Below, piece after piece: positions 38,897 to 49,350 of a stretch of 64,000 bases of DNA (position 1 is the stretch's first letter; every line of letters starts with the position of its first letter). The position numbers and the translations under genes were made by a program. This DNA comes from Marsupella aquatica (lineage: Eukaryota > Marchantiophyta). The notes beneath the pieces are model-generated. The model saw nothing but the letters and a program-made list of their open reading frames with translations, searched no databases and was not told the origin of the DNA. The DNA lies in the NCBI GenBank assembly GCA_973895155.1, contig OZ316893.1:1612001-1676000 (forward strand). Reading direction: 5' to 3'.

Positions 38897-40282
38897 CTAT
38901 AGGCTTGTGTACTTTGCTCCAGCTCTCCTCTTGGTTCGACTTTGATACATAATCACTCCGACAAATATGGCAGCACCACAAATTGTCACTGTTACCAGCC
39001 ACATCCTCATACTAGTGCTCTGTCCCGGTGGAGCTGATCCGTCAGTATTAATGCCCAGTGGAAGTCGCTCGTCAGTACTAATGCTCTGTCCCGATGGAGG
39101 TGGTCCGTCAGCAATGAGTAGCAGCAGCAGGCCCATGACGCCCGTGTGTATTTCATTGTTGTCATACACAGTCCTCAAGCTCAGCTTCTCCCAAGGTTTT
39201 ATGTAGATCGATTTGGGGTCCGGATAGCAAGAAGTCATGCCCACTATGAAACCCTTCTCGTTGCCTGCTTCATTCCCTTCGCCATAAATTGGATGTGACA
39301 CGCAGATGTCATCTCCGTTCTCGAGGGAGATCGAAGCAACCTGGCCACCAGCGTGCATATGAGCAGAGGAAACCACCACATAGCCACCCTGAGGCAAGAA
39401 AGCCACCGCTTCCTGGGTATGTTTGCATTCCGCGGCTCCATCAGCACACTTGGGCACGGTATACTCCACCAAGCACTGGGCAGAATCGTTCCAGGCCTTC
39501 CGCTGATCGGTCACGTCCAAGAGGTAGACCCTCACAGGGACGACAGCCGGTGAGAAATCCACATACTTGACGACGAACTCCAAGAACAGCTCCCTCGGAG
39601 CGGCGTTGAATCCCTCCTGGAGAGGGCAGCTGGTCTGATCGTGGCAGCAGAAGATCCCGCCCACGTAACCCGGTGGCAAAGGCCGGCCATACCCGTCCAC
39701 GGTAACGTTGTAGACGTCACAGAGGCACTCCGCGCATCCCTTTGAGTCCTCCACGCCCCGAGTGTCGATGGCATGCACGTTAAGGTACCATTCCTCCTCC
39801 AGCCCTTCGGGTACATCCTCCGGATTGCCCAACACTATGCCATACGGGACCGGCACGGTCGTGTTCGTCTTCCGGAACTCCGACCCCAGCCCGAAGAATT
39901 GCACGAGGAGCGGATTGCAAACACCTTCGTTGGGGACTGGAGTAGTCATGAAGTTCACCGGTACCGTCGACTTCGGGTCAAGGTGGTACTTGAGCAATAC
40001 CCAGTGATGGAGATATGTCTCCGAGAGCGGGACAGCGGTGCCGTCCGAGGTAACCAGATTCATGTCCAAGCTGCGGACGGCGATGTGTCCCTTTGGCATT
40101 TCCACCTTGAGATACCTGTCGATCACGCCCCCAGGACCGAGAGTAAAGCTCGGCGATCTGAATATCGACGTATGCACCTCCTCCCCCCTGGCTCCATAGA
40201 AATTGATCATACTACACGCCACGATCATGACGCAGAGCACCAGCCTCGGCTGCAGAGCCCACCGTGCTCTCGCCATCGTCAT
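38897..40282 (-). CDS. SURNod19 (stress up-regulated Nod19) family protein
   Basis: A single uninterrupted frame of 461 aa from the ATG at 40282; the frame is open a little further upstream but only without an ATG. The protein matches the plant SURNod19 family (PF07712), whose biochemical role is not established. It has an N-terminal signal peptide (about residues 9-33), a long lumenal or extracellular domain with many Cys and N-glycosylation motifs (NTT, NVT, NDS), a Gly/Pro/Ser-rich linker with a partly repeated DGxxPxGQS unit (about 392-425), and a C-terminal membrane helix (428-446) with a basic tail. Metal-ligand-like residues are HH (92-93), H170, HxH (308 and 310), H379 and M383. Coding DNA is clearly GC-richer than its flanks. 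Neighbours are repeats, so context adds nothing. Confidence 0.9.
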   Translation of the reverse strand: MTMARARWALQPRLVLCVMIVACSMINFYGARGEEVHTSIFRSPSFTLGPGGVIDRYLKVEMPKGHIAVRSLDMNLVTSDGTAVPLSETYLHHWVLLKYHLDPKSTVPVNFMTTPVPNEGVCNPLLVQFFGLGSEFRKTNTTVPVPYGIVLGNPEDVPEGLEEEWYLNVHAIDTRGVEDSKGCAECLCDVYNVTVDGYGRPLPPGYVGGIFCCHDQTSCPLQEGFNAAPRELFLEFVVKYVDFSPAVVPVRVYLLDVTDQRKAWNDSAQCLVEYTVPKCADGAAECKHTQEAVAFLPQGGYVVVSSAHMHAGGQVASISLENGDDICVSHPIYGEGNEAGNEKGFIVGMTSCYPDPKSIYIKPWEKLSLRTVYDNNEIHTGVMGLLLLLIADGPPPSGQSISTDERLPLGINTDGSAPPGQSTSMRMWLVTVTICGAAIFVGVIMYQSRTKRRAGAKYTSL

Positions 40283-41829
40283 GATAATCTTCCGTCTCTG
40301 CTTTCCTTCTACTACCTGGTACTCGGAGATAGCTCTACCAAATTTCAAAAATCCCCGCTCGATCGCCGAGATCTCCTTCGAATTCCACCACTCCCTTCGA
40401 CTCGCTCTCCCCTGTTTCCAACATCAGATGAATGGCTACTCCAAAGCTGCTTGCACCGAGGCGCTCTTCCTCTTCTTCCACGTCCGCCTCCTCCTGCCGA
40501 AAGACAATTCGACCGAGGAACTTGAAATACCTGCCCTGACGACTGTTCCGACCTGCTCCAAGATAGGGAAAGAGTACTCTGGCACTCACCGTGAAATCCA
40601 ATTCGGCCACAGGTGGCTTACGGTCGAGGCGACCGCCGAGAGAGGGAGAAGCTTCGAAAGGACCCGCAGTTGACCGGTAGATGCCGTGCGTGAGCGAGGA
40701 GACGGGCAATCGCGGCACGACCAGCTGCAGCTCCGTTGTTCTGACGAGTCACGGGCCCACAGCCCGAGAACGCGGTACCACAGAAAGTCAAATGCAGCAG
40801 CTAACACTAGAAAGGAACGACGACGAAGGGCAGGAGCAGCAGCAGCAAGAAGAGCGCAGCGCAACAATGTGGATGGGTGGGAGCCATGAGCCCATGAGCC
40901 CAGAAAGCTCTCGTCAGTGCCCCCCAAAAACGTGAAATTCGTGAGGTTTCTCCACCGATCGACACTTCAGACACGCCCTTCTTTTCTGGCAGAAATGGCG
41001 GCGATGACATCCAACTCGAGTCGAGCAAGTTGCTTCTTCTTCACCTTCCCAATTCGCTGCACCGATTGACAACATTATTCCCATTGCAACGCATGCCAGG
41101 GCATCCGCGTCCCTCACCAGACCTCTCTTCTGCGCCCTCAGCCCGATCTTTTTCGGCCATCGCCATAGTGAATTGGTGTCACCGACGAATTTCTTCCAGT
41201 GAATGCTGCTTTGAAAATTGTGGCAAAGGGGGCCAGTGGAATGTTTCTTCTGCCAGGTTTTCTGCTCCAGTGGTCTTCGCTCAATGTACAAAATTTTCTC
41301 AGTGGGCCCCAATGTTTGACTCTTTCTTTGCTCAGAGGTAAAGTGCTGCATTCATTCATTCAAATGGGGCAGAAAAAGAATGTTTTCTCTGCTGTTTTTG
41401 TGAATGGAATGCACGGAAATCATTCAGGCCCCACAAAGAGAAACGGAATTCTGACTCCAAAACCAGGGCCAGCAGAAACTAGTTTTACTGCGCTGTTGCC
41501 AGTGCTCAATGCCCACATTGCTATTCTATGCTAATCAATCAAGTTTCGGATGGTTTCTCGTACAGGGGGCTGCATGATGGATATTACTGACCACATCGGA
41601 CTCAGAGAAATCAGAAATCATTTGCTTACTTCGTGATTCGCTGACATCAGCTGAATGGCAAACATCTGAATTGGGATCCGAGTTTCAATCTTCCATAGCT
41701 TTGTGACGGCGAGAAGCCCGAGATTCAGTGGACTGTTCATTAATTGAATGAGATGTGATTTGAATGTCGACCAAACTGGCTTGAGAGACAAAACAAAACA
41801 AAACAAAATCAGAAACAGAAACAGAGGAA
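40283..41829. other. 5' region of SURNod19 gene, no other gene
   Basis: GC-rich up to about 41000, consistent with a promoter and leader, then ordinary. Short overlapping frames on both strands are low-complexity and unsupported. Confidence 0.4.
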
Positions 41830-42495
41830 ATGTGTGCACAGTCGTGTTTGAGAGTCCTTGTGGACACTTTCACCCAATGATTAAAAATGTGTGCAAAGTA
41901 GTGTTTGAGAGTCCTTCTGGACACTTCTACCCAATAATTAGTAATTAATAGTAATAATGTGACACATAGCATAAAGGTGGTACTTCCCAAGAATTGGGGA
42001 CTGTTTTGGGGAAAGTAAATTCCATTTTTATATGGAGTGGTGAGAGTGCTGGTCTCTCGTAGGCCCTTGGTTGGTTTGTTTTGGGGGCAGGGTCTAACCC
42101 TCTCTTCCTCTTGGTATGGTTCTTGAGTATAATTCCCATGTAGAGTCCTTCTGGGCACTTCTACCCAATAATTAATAATAATGACATGACACATAGCATA
42201 TAAAAAATGGTACTTCCCAAGACTAGTGGGCTGTTTTGGGGAAAGTAAAATCCATTTTTACATGGAGTTGTGAGAGACTGAGAGTGCTGGATCTCTTCGG
42301 CCCCCTTGGTTGGAGTGTTTTGGGGCACGGGCTTCACCCTCTCTCCCTATTGGTACGGATGTGTAGGCTCTTGAATATAATCCGCATGTGGCTACCCTAA
42401 GCAGGTGGTACCCTGTGGGGTCTTGGTTTAACCATTTCTCCCTCCTGATACTGGTGTGTAAGTTCCTGAGTATAGTTCCCATGTGGCTACCCTAA
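41830..42495. repeat. Tandem/dispersed repeat cluster, about 235-bp unit
   Basis: GAGTCCTTSTGG.CACTT.CACCCAAT occurs at about 41852, 41909 and 42144. After the second and third, a longer block follows containing ACACATAGCATA, GGTACTTCCCAAGA and GGGGAAAGTAAA.TCCATTTTTA. The block ends in CTCCCTATTGGTA-type phrases also seen near 55370-55410. The cluster is cut at its right end by the MITE. Confidence 0.75.
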
Positions 42496-42857
42496 GAGCA
42501 TCTCCAGGGGTTAATGGGTTGGTCTACTTTAATGCTATGTTCACCAACCCAGTAAAGCTCAACAAAAAAAGGCAACCCCAATGGGTTACTCTGACCGTAC
42601 TGGACTTTTTGGTTATTGGATCTATATATGAGCTACTGTATAGCGCATTGATTGAATATAGGATTCATTCATGGGTTCTCCAAGATCAAATGATTAGCAT
42701 CCAAGGGTGTATATGTCAGGAGATACTAAAAAACCCAGTAACCATTGGGCTTGATTTTTGACATATTGCTATGTACAACAACCTAAAAAGACAACATTTT
42801 TATGTTATATTTAATGTATAGGGTGTAAGCAAATGGCCTACACCCTTGGAGATGCTC
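42496..42857. mobile_element. Tourist-like (PIF/Harbinger) MITE
   Basis: The 362-bp element has 15-bp terminal inverted repeats, GAGCATCTCCAGGGG on the left and the complement of GAGCATCTCCAAGGG on the right, with one mismatch. Identical TAA trinucleotides flank it at 42493-42495 and 42858-42860. Such ends with a TWA target duplication are the established signature of PIF/Harbinger-derived MITEs. No transposase is encoded. It lies inside an older repeat, which therefore predates it. Confidence 0.85.
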
Positions 42858-44107
42858 TAAGGAAGTGCAATCCCGAAAGTAGATTTTCTGTCCTCTCGTC
42901 AATGGGGCTGCTTCAGGTTTTGGAGGCAAAAGAAATCTATCGAGGGTGTTCGACAATTCCCAGTCTGTCCTCTAGATTATTTTAAATCAAAAAACTAACT
43001 TAATTTAGAGAGTACTCAGGGGCTTAAATCTCCACTGTCCCCACAGCTGTGGGAGGACAAAATAGCCACTTTATGCCCACTCTTTAACTTTGTGAACAAC
43101 ATTATTGACTGATTATGGTGACCTGTATATACACCAGGTTTTGAAAATGGACAAGTGGCTGTTTGAAGGAACCCACTCTAGTGCTCCAGGAGTCAGGCAT
43201 CTCCCAAAAGCACCTCAAGCTAAAGCGTTGGGGCTTTATTTGGGAGATTGCCCTCCTCCCAGGGCTTTTACCTTACACTTGTTAGCCCTACCCTAAAAAA
43301 ATTGTTTTTATATGAGAGATTGTGGGTTGTAACCCCTTGGCCAGCCTGGCTGACGGTGTTCCCATGATTTCAATACAGCTATTTAGAGTGGCCTTACATG
43401 AGGATAGCCCTAGGGGCATTCCTGTTTTTCCTCATAAAGACCACATCTGAAAATTTTATTAGAATGAAGTGATTTGACTTTAACATGAGAAAGGGCCATT
43501 TAAGGGGGCTGACCCAATGATGGGAGAAACACAAGGGGAAAAACCCCAGGAAGATCAAAGAGCCAATTGAGCCCCTAGAAAGGTGCAATACTACTGGGCA
43601 GCAAACTGAAAAGCCTGATCTATCTCTGGAGTAAATTGTACAGGAGGTCACAATGAGCAATAAGTCTAGAGACCCTAGAACCAATAGCCTTGGCCCTACA
43701 AGGAATAGTGCATGCCTGAGCTGTTTCACCGTGTAACATCTGGACCATGTTTGGAATGATTTGGATGGCCCTAGATTAGGTCTAGGAAGAAACTGAATTA
43801 GGTGGGGGCCATCCTTATTTTGTACAAAAAATGGTGTTTTTTTTTTCTATTTCCCATTGGAAATGATTGTCAGTTAGGATAAATCACATGACATCAAGAA
43901 ATATTGGTAGGAAAATATAAGAGAAGTAGCTTGTCATAATTAGAGTTACTATGCATACCTTAGAGTGCCTCAAAACATCGAGCGTGAGTTACAACCTGTC
44001 CATAGATCTGTCTTGTAACCATGGATCATAGGCATTCTCAAGGGACCACCTCCTCACATGGACTTCCCCAGAAGGCCAAAACTCTGGCCATAACAGAAAG
44101 GCAAAGT
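42858..44107. other. Intergenic, nothing recognised
   Basis: No gene or bounded element is visible in this stretch. Confidence 0.4.
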
Positions 44108-44130
44108 GGGGGGGGGGGGGGGGGGGGGGG
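44108..44130. repeat. Poly-G run of 23 bases
   Basis: An uninterrupted run of 23 G. Such runs can form G-quadruplexes and are hard to sequence, so the exact length may be unreliable. Confidence 0.9.
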
Positions 44131-46660
44131 AGCATTGGCGGGGCCGTGACGTTTAAGGGGGCTTTACAAAAATGTGGAGGCTGGTTTTTTTGCTATGTCT
44201 GAAATGCAATGGTAGCCATTCAAATGTGGGAAGAGTCCAAGCCCCCCAGTTACCTGCTAGTGGGTCCCTTTTCCTGCTGGGCCGTGCTTTTCCATCAAAG
44301 AAAGGATCCCTTGGTTGATTTTTACGAAGTATCTTGCATTATTTTCTCGGGTATTTCCTTCCCAAGACCTGACACATTTTTGGCTCATGCAGTTTAACTG
44401 GCATATGCAATGGACCTTACTCACTTTTGGCTCATGCAGTTTTCAACTTTGGCATATGCAATGGACGTTACTCACTTTTGTAATGGGGTGAAAGTGATGC
44501 TTTGTGCCCCCAGATCTTGTAAAGCCATGACATGAACCCAACCTCGTCCATGAACATCCTATGGTGAAGATCAAATATACCACATACGATTTCTGTTTTT
44601 GGGCTGAGTTCACTTTAAAAGCAGCACAATCTACTGTAGTTTGGAAATTCCCTACCCTACACGAAAGCAAGTGGGGCTAACGGAAATCCTATGTGGTATG
44701 CCACTCGGTTGTGTTTATAAAGTACCTCCAAGGGTAGTTTTGTGAGAGTACATCCTTGTTTCAACTACAGGTGTCACCGTAGAAGGGGCCCTGCCACAAA
44801 AACCAGGACGGTTCACTTGCCTCATGTGAACAGTATACCTACCCTGGAGGCTCTCCCTGTCTCCCATCATCGGACCCTCTACCTACAAAGGACTAATATG
44901 ATATTTTTTAGAAGCCTTTATTTTGTGGACTGAAGATCTCACGAAAAACTAAGTTTTGGTCATAGATCTTGCTATGGTGAACTGTCAGATCACACCAAGG
45001 GCATTCTTGCATGTGAGGGCCAGTCCTGACTGCTATATTTGAGGAGTCTAAAGAGCAAGGACCAGAAAGTTTCCTTCCCTTGTCTTCCCGACCTATGAAG
45101 GACAGAAAAAGACAAAAAGACAGGACAAACAAACAAACACTATTCACTGCCCTCATTATGTGCACATTTGAGATCTCACTTTTTAAGGACAATTTTGGGC
45201 TGGTATGGGCTGCCTTTTTGACAACCCTAATACAAAGGAAATCCTGATACTTGGAAATTACCCAAAATGCTATATGCTCTTTTGCATAAATGATTGTATT
45301 GTATGTGAGATGACTCCGCAGAGGCTTGTCTCCCTACAAGACCTTCCTGTCCCACTTGCTGAATTAGTTAGGACATTGGATGTGTACAATTAGCTCTTGC
45401 CACATTTCCAATGTGGACACCAGTACTTGAGTTTGCACTCATGTAGTGTTTGACACTTTTCCCTTTTCTCTTCTTCCTTTTTTAGGGTTGCACTTGCTTT
45501 TCTTTTTCCTTGTTTGGTGTTTGTCTTCTTTGGATCTCTTTTTCTTTCCTTTCACTGTACTTTGTTTTTTCCTGATTTATTGATTTTGGTGGGAACTTAA
45601 ATTTTTTACTGGTTACCCTGAATACTTTGCACATTGTACAACATATGTTATATTTTGATATGCAATTACCGGAGGCAAGTACTTTATATGGGAACTTGCA
45701 ATTTAAGAGAGAAGTGGGACCCTGAGTAGTTACATGGGAACTTGTGGTTTGAGAGATAGCTATGAACTTGTAATAACTCTTGGTTTGGATTCTATAATTA
45801 GGTGGCACATTAGTCTGGGCAGTTTGGTTTGGTTCTCCTTTCGTTGGCTTGGAAGGCTGGGCTAATTTAAAGTGACAATTAAATACTTGTGAGAATGAGC
45901 CTCTTTCGCCTAGTTTTAGTTTTCTTTTGGTTTGATTTTTGAAGGCTGGATTTCTGTAAAGTGCCCCTTTAAACACTTTGTGAGTATGAGTCTCTTTTCC
46001 CCTGATTTTGGTGTGATTTTCGAGGGCTGGATTTATGTAAAGCGCCTCTTCAAATACTTGTGAGGACGAGTCTCAGACAAGAGGGGAAGGGGGAGACACC
46101 CACAAATACGGAATGAGTCGCAGGACGATTGTTGGTCCGAAGTCGTTGCTTTTTTTATCACTTATATGGATCACATGATGTCTAAATGGAACAAACTTGG
46201 CCTTCCTGACAGAGGATTGGAGCGTTCGATCTATTTTCTCGGCAAAGACAGAGGTCAGTGAAGCCAGTTTGCTTTGGTATGGCTGAAGGATTGGAGCGCA
46301 GTTTTCAAGATTGCGAAACTGAAATGTAGTAACGTTTTCTGCTCAAGGCAGTGTAAATCGTCAACACTAGTGACATTTTGCTGGCTCTGGTATAGTGAGT
46401 GTCCTTCAAGTGGAACACGAGTGGACTTGATCACAGACCTCAGCTGCCATCCGGTTTTTACTACAGAAAACATTTGGAGCTTGACATTTCACAATGGACA
46501 CGGGTGGCCGTGCCCGTGAACTTCACAGTCAAAATCCAGGTACAAATGCAGCAAAGAGATACTACTTATCTCTAAGGAGACTCCTCACAGAGCCGTCTGC
46601 ACCCGTCCTCGTGCAGAAACACTGAGACTGCGCTTCTCCTAATTCATGGATTCACAATGT
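44131..46660. other. Intergenic; diverged triple repeat at 45849-46076
   Basis: Three diverged units share GGCTGGATTTMTGTAAAGYGCC...TTCAAATACTTGTGAGNACGAGTCTC and start near 45849, 45938 and 46022. The minus-strand frame at 45482-45976 is Lys/Gln/Thr-rich low complexity and is not supported as a gene. Confidence 0.5.
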
Positions 46661-48838
46661 CTAAACCAGATTCGCCTCCTGAGTGTCCTGCGGTACCACA
46701 TTGTCAGCAGGGTCACCTCCATTCCTCTGTGCCCACCACTCTGAATACGATAGGGCTTTGGGCTCATTTTGGAATGCCGCCAGATCTTCAGACGGGCCTT
46801 CCCGAGGATCGATGGAATCGAGAGGTTCCTCATTGACCGCAGGTAGTAATTGTGTGCCCTCGTCAGCAGTGTTTGGTAGTGTAAATGGACACCTCCTCGA
46901 GTTGTGACCAGGTTTCTTGCAGCAACTGCATTTTTGATTTTGCTTCCTTACCCTTGCATCATTCTCTAGAAGGAGATTGTCTCTGCCACTGGGCAAACGT
47001 TTCTTCCGATGTTGCTGCTTCTTCTTTAGATCAGGATCAATGTGGGGTTCACCACAACTTTTGTCCCTGTCCAGCCGATCAATGGAAATCGGGGCAACTG
47101 GAATAGAGTATGTCTGTTTGTAATTTGATGCCAGCCAATACCTGTCTGCATGCTGTCGAACATCACGTCCCTTGTCACGCTCAAAGGTAACCAAGTGTGC
47201 ACATGGAAACTGCATTTCCTGCCAGTCCATACAATCACAGTGTTTCTGTGTAACCCTTAAAGCATAGCTCCCGTTTCTGTCAACCATGAGGGCCTGGTCT
47301 AAAGAAGAAGTTCGCTCCTTTACTAAGTTGCTCTCGATAGTTAGTTTGCTTAGCATGTCGTTTGCAAAGTTAGTGAGGGACAATTCTTCCGAGGGCAAAC
47401 CATCTCCATGTTGTTTTCTCTTGAAATGAGTTTCCATACAATACAACCACATCTCGTGGCACAGCAACAATGCCGGAAGCTTTCTATTTGGTCTGATTGC
47501 GGCATTGACAACTTCCATCACATTTGATGAAGCGTGGCCATAACGTGGCGAAGGGAAAGCATATCGTGCATATAACGGGGGATCCAGTTTCCTTATGTAG
47601 GGGACCAGGGCTGACTGCCTCTCTGATTGCGGCTCAAACTCGTTGAGAAGCTCTTCAAACTCAACTCGGGTCTTTGCTGCAACAACCTGCGCCGAGGATG
47701 CAAGGGAAAACTTGAGCCAAAGAGATGGCAGTCGAGAAAAGCACCTACGACACAATGCGCACCACCAACATAGCAGACGTCCCAAAGATAAGTCCTGTTA
47801 CAAGTCATTCAAAATTCTACGACTGAAGCCAGATCATTATAACAAGATTAGACCAGATAAATACCTTCTCAAAATATGCCACACAATCCAGATCAGTAAT
47901 TGCTTTGAGTTGGGCCTTGATATGCTGCACACAATATGAATGGTGATGGCCTGGAAACACTTCAGCAACTGCTGTCTTTAACCCTTTATCCCTATCGCTT
48001 ATGAAGATACTGCCACACTCAGGCATGGAAGGATAACACGCTCTCAGTTCCTTCAGAAACCAGGACCAATTTTCACTGTTTTCAATAGGAACAATGGCCC
48101 ATGAAAGGGTGACAATGTTGTTCTCTCCATCATGACATGTAGCCAACAAGGCAATCATAGGGTAATCTCCACTTGTGTGAGTACCATCAAGACCCACTAT
48201 AGGTCTACAGAACTGAAACGCATGCTGAGAAGACGAAGGAGCAATAAAAATCCTTTCAAATTTCTGAATATCAGATACATGCCATGTAACATGTACTCCG
48301 GGATCGGCTTGTCGCAACCTAGAGGTATATGCAGGAATTTGAGAGAACGATTCTTTATGTCCACCCCCTAACTTCTCTCGACATGCCATTCTTGCACGCT
48401 GGACGCTCCATTGTTTTGAATCTGCCATGTGGTACTCACGCAAATCTTGCTGCAATTGTTCAATGGTGGTATCTCTGTTGACCTTGACAATCCGCATGAC
48501 CTTTCTCGCCACCCACCTTGCTCTATTGCGTCCATTCCTCCACTTGTGAATCTCTTGTATACATGTATGAATAAGATAGACTCTTCTGATGGTAATAAGA
48601 CCTGTTTTCTTCATTAATCTTGCACACAACTCCATCTTGCAAGCATCCGGATGATCCTTGGACCAACCGCGACATCTCCCTGTAAATACCGTCTTACTCC
48701 GGTAAATGCGTCTTACAACAGTTCCAGAAGAGGCCTCGTACTCATCAAGGGCGTTATCAAACTCTTGCCAGCTATGGAACTTCCGACCCTTCAATAATCT
48801 ACTTTCCGCGGTAGTGGGTTCCTGACCAGGCCCAAAAC
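46661..48838 (-). CDS. MULE (Mutator-like) transposase
   Basis: Two long exons, 48838-47865 and 47686-46661, join in frame across a GT-AG intron and encode at least 665 aa; the N-terminal exon is uncertain. From the N-terminus there is a MuDR-type zinc-binding region (CRGWSKDHPDAC...HTC), the transposase core with D in GLDGTHTSG (codon 48186-48188), D in FISDRDKG (47994-47996) and E in SSNVMEVVN (47513-47515), a SWIM finger CDCMDWQ...CAHL (about 47190-47240), and a CCHC knuckle CSCCKKPGHNSRRC (about 46890-46935). The acidic tail ends at 46661. All three DDE residues and both fingers are intact and no stop breaks the frame. It could be an active or recently active element, or a domesticated gene; terminal inverted repeats were not located. 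Confidence 0.88.
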
Positions 48839-49223
48839 CTGCCACAAGCACAACGTAAAATTCCAGTCCTGTTATTATACGGCATATCCACAAGCAAAAT
48901 TATCGTCATGCGAGAAGGCAATTTCATCGAACCCCCGCAGTAGACAGCCTACCAGTAAAATGACAATTCGATGGCCCACAGGACTATCCATTACAATGGA
49001 CAAGGTTTAGCGTGGCACGTCTTCTGAAAGCAGAAACTTCAACATGATCCTGTGCCGATTGGAGCACAGCAGTGTCTTGCAGGTATGAGGAAAATCACCG
49101 CAATGGATACCTAGCCAACGTTAGCCAATGCACTGTCGAAAGAAAAAATGAGGAATTGCATGCCGTTTACTGTTGTGCCATTTCTAAATTACACTAGGCT
49201 TCTTAGTTTTGATTGCTTCTTGC

Positions 49224-49350
49224 CTGATTCTGCAACCAGTGCCGATGATTCATCTTCATCAGTGGAGTACCCTTCATAGCCAACATTTGCCAACGCAGTA
49301 TCGTCAAAATCCTCCACACCATCACTCATCGGATTGCCAACTTCCTGCAT
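49224..49350 (-). CDS. Candidate first exon of the MULE transposase
   Basis: An acidic open stretch beginning MQEVGNPMSDGVEDFDD and running to VAES-G ends at 49224 before GCAAGA, a plausible GC-AG donor. Joining it to the acceptor at 48838 keeps frame and gives a 708-aa protein. The frame is also open upstream to a TTGCAG acceptor near 49417, so the real start may lie further up. Phase agreement is the only firm support. Confidence 0.35.

Noticed and set aside
40283-40348. 22-codon N-terminal extension of the SURNod19 gene
   Set aside because: It has no ATG and would bury the signal peptide inside the protein.
45482-45976. 164-aa minus-strand frame
   Set aside because: Lys/Gln/Thr-rich text mirrors T/C-rich plus-strand DNA and includes part of a tandem repeat.
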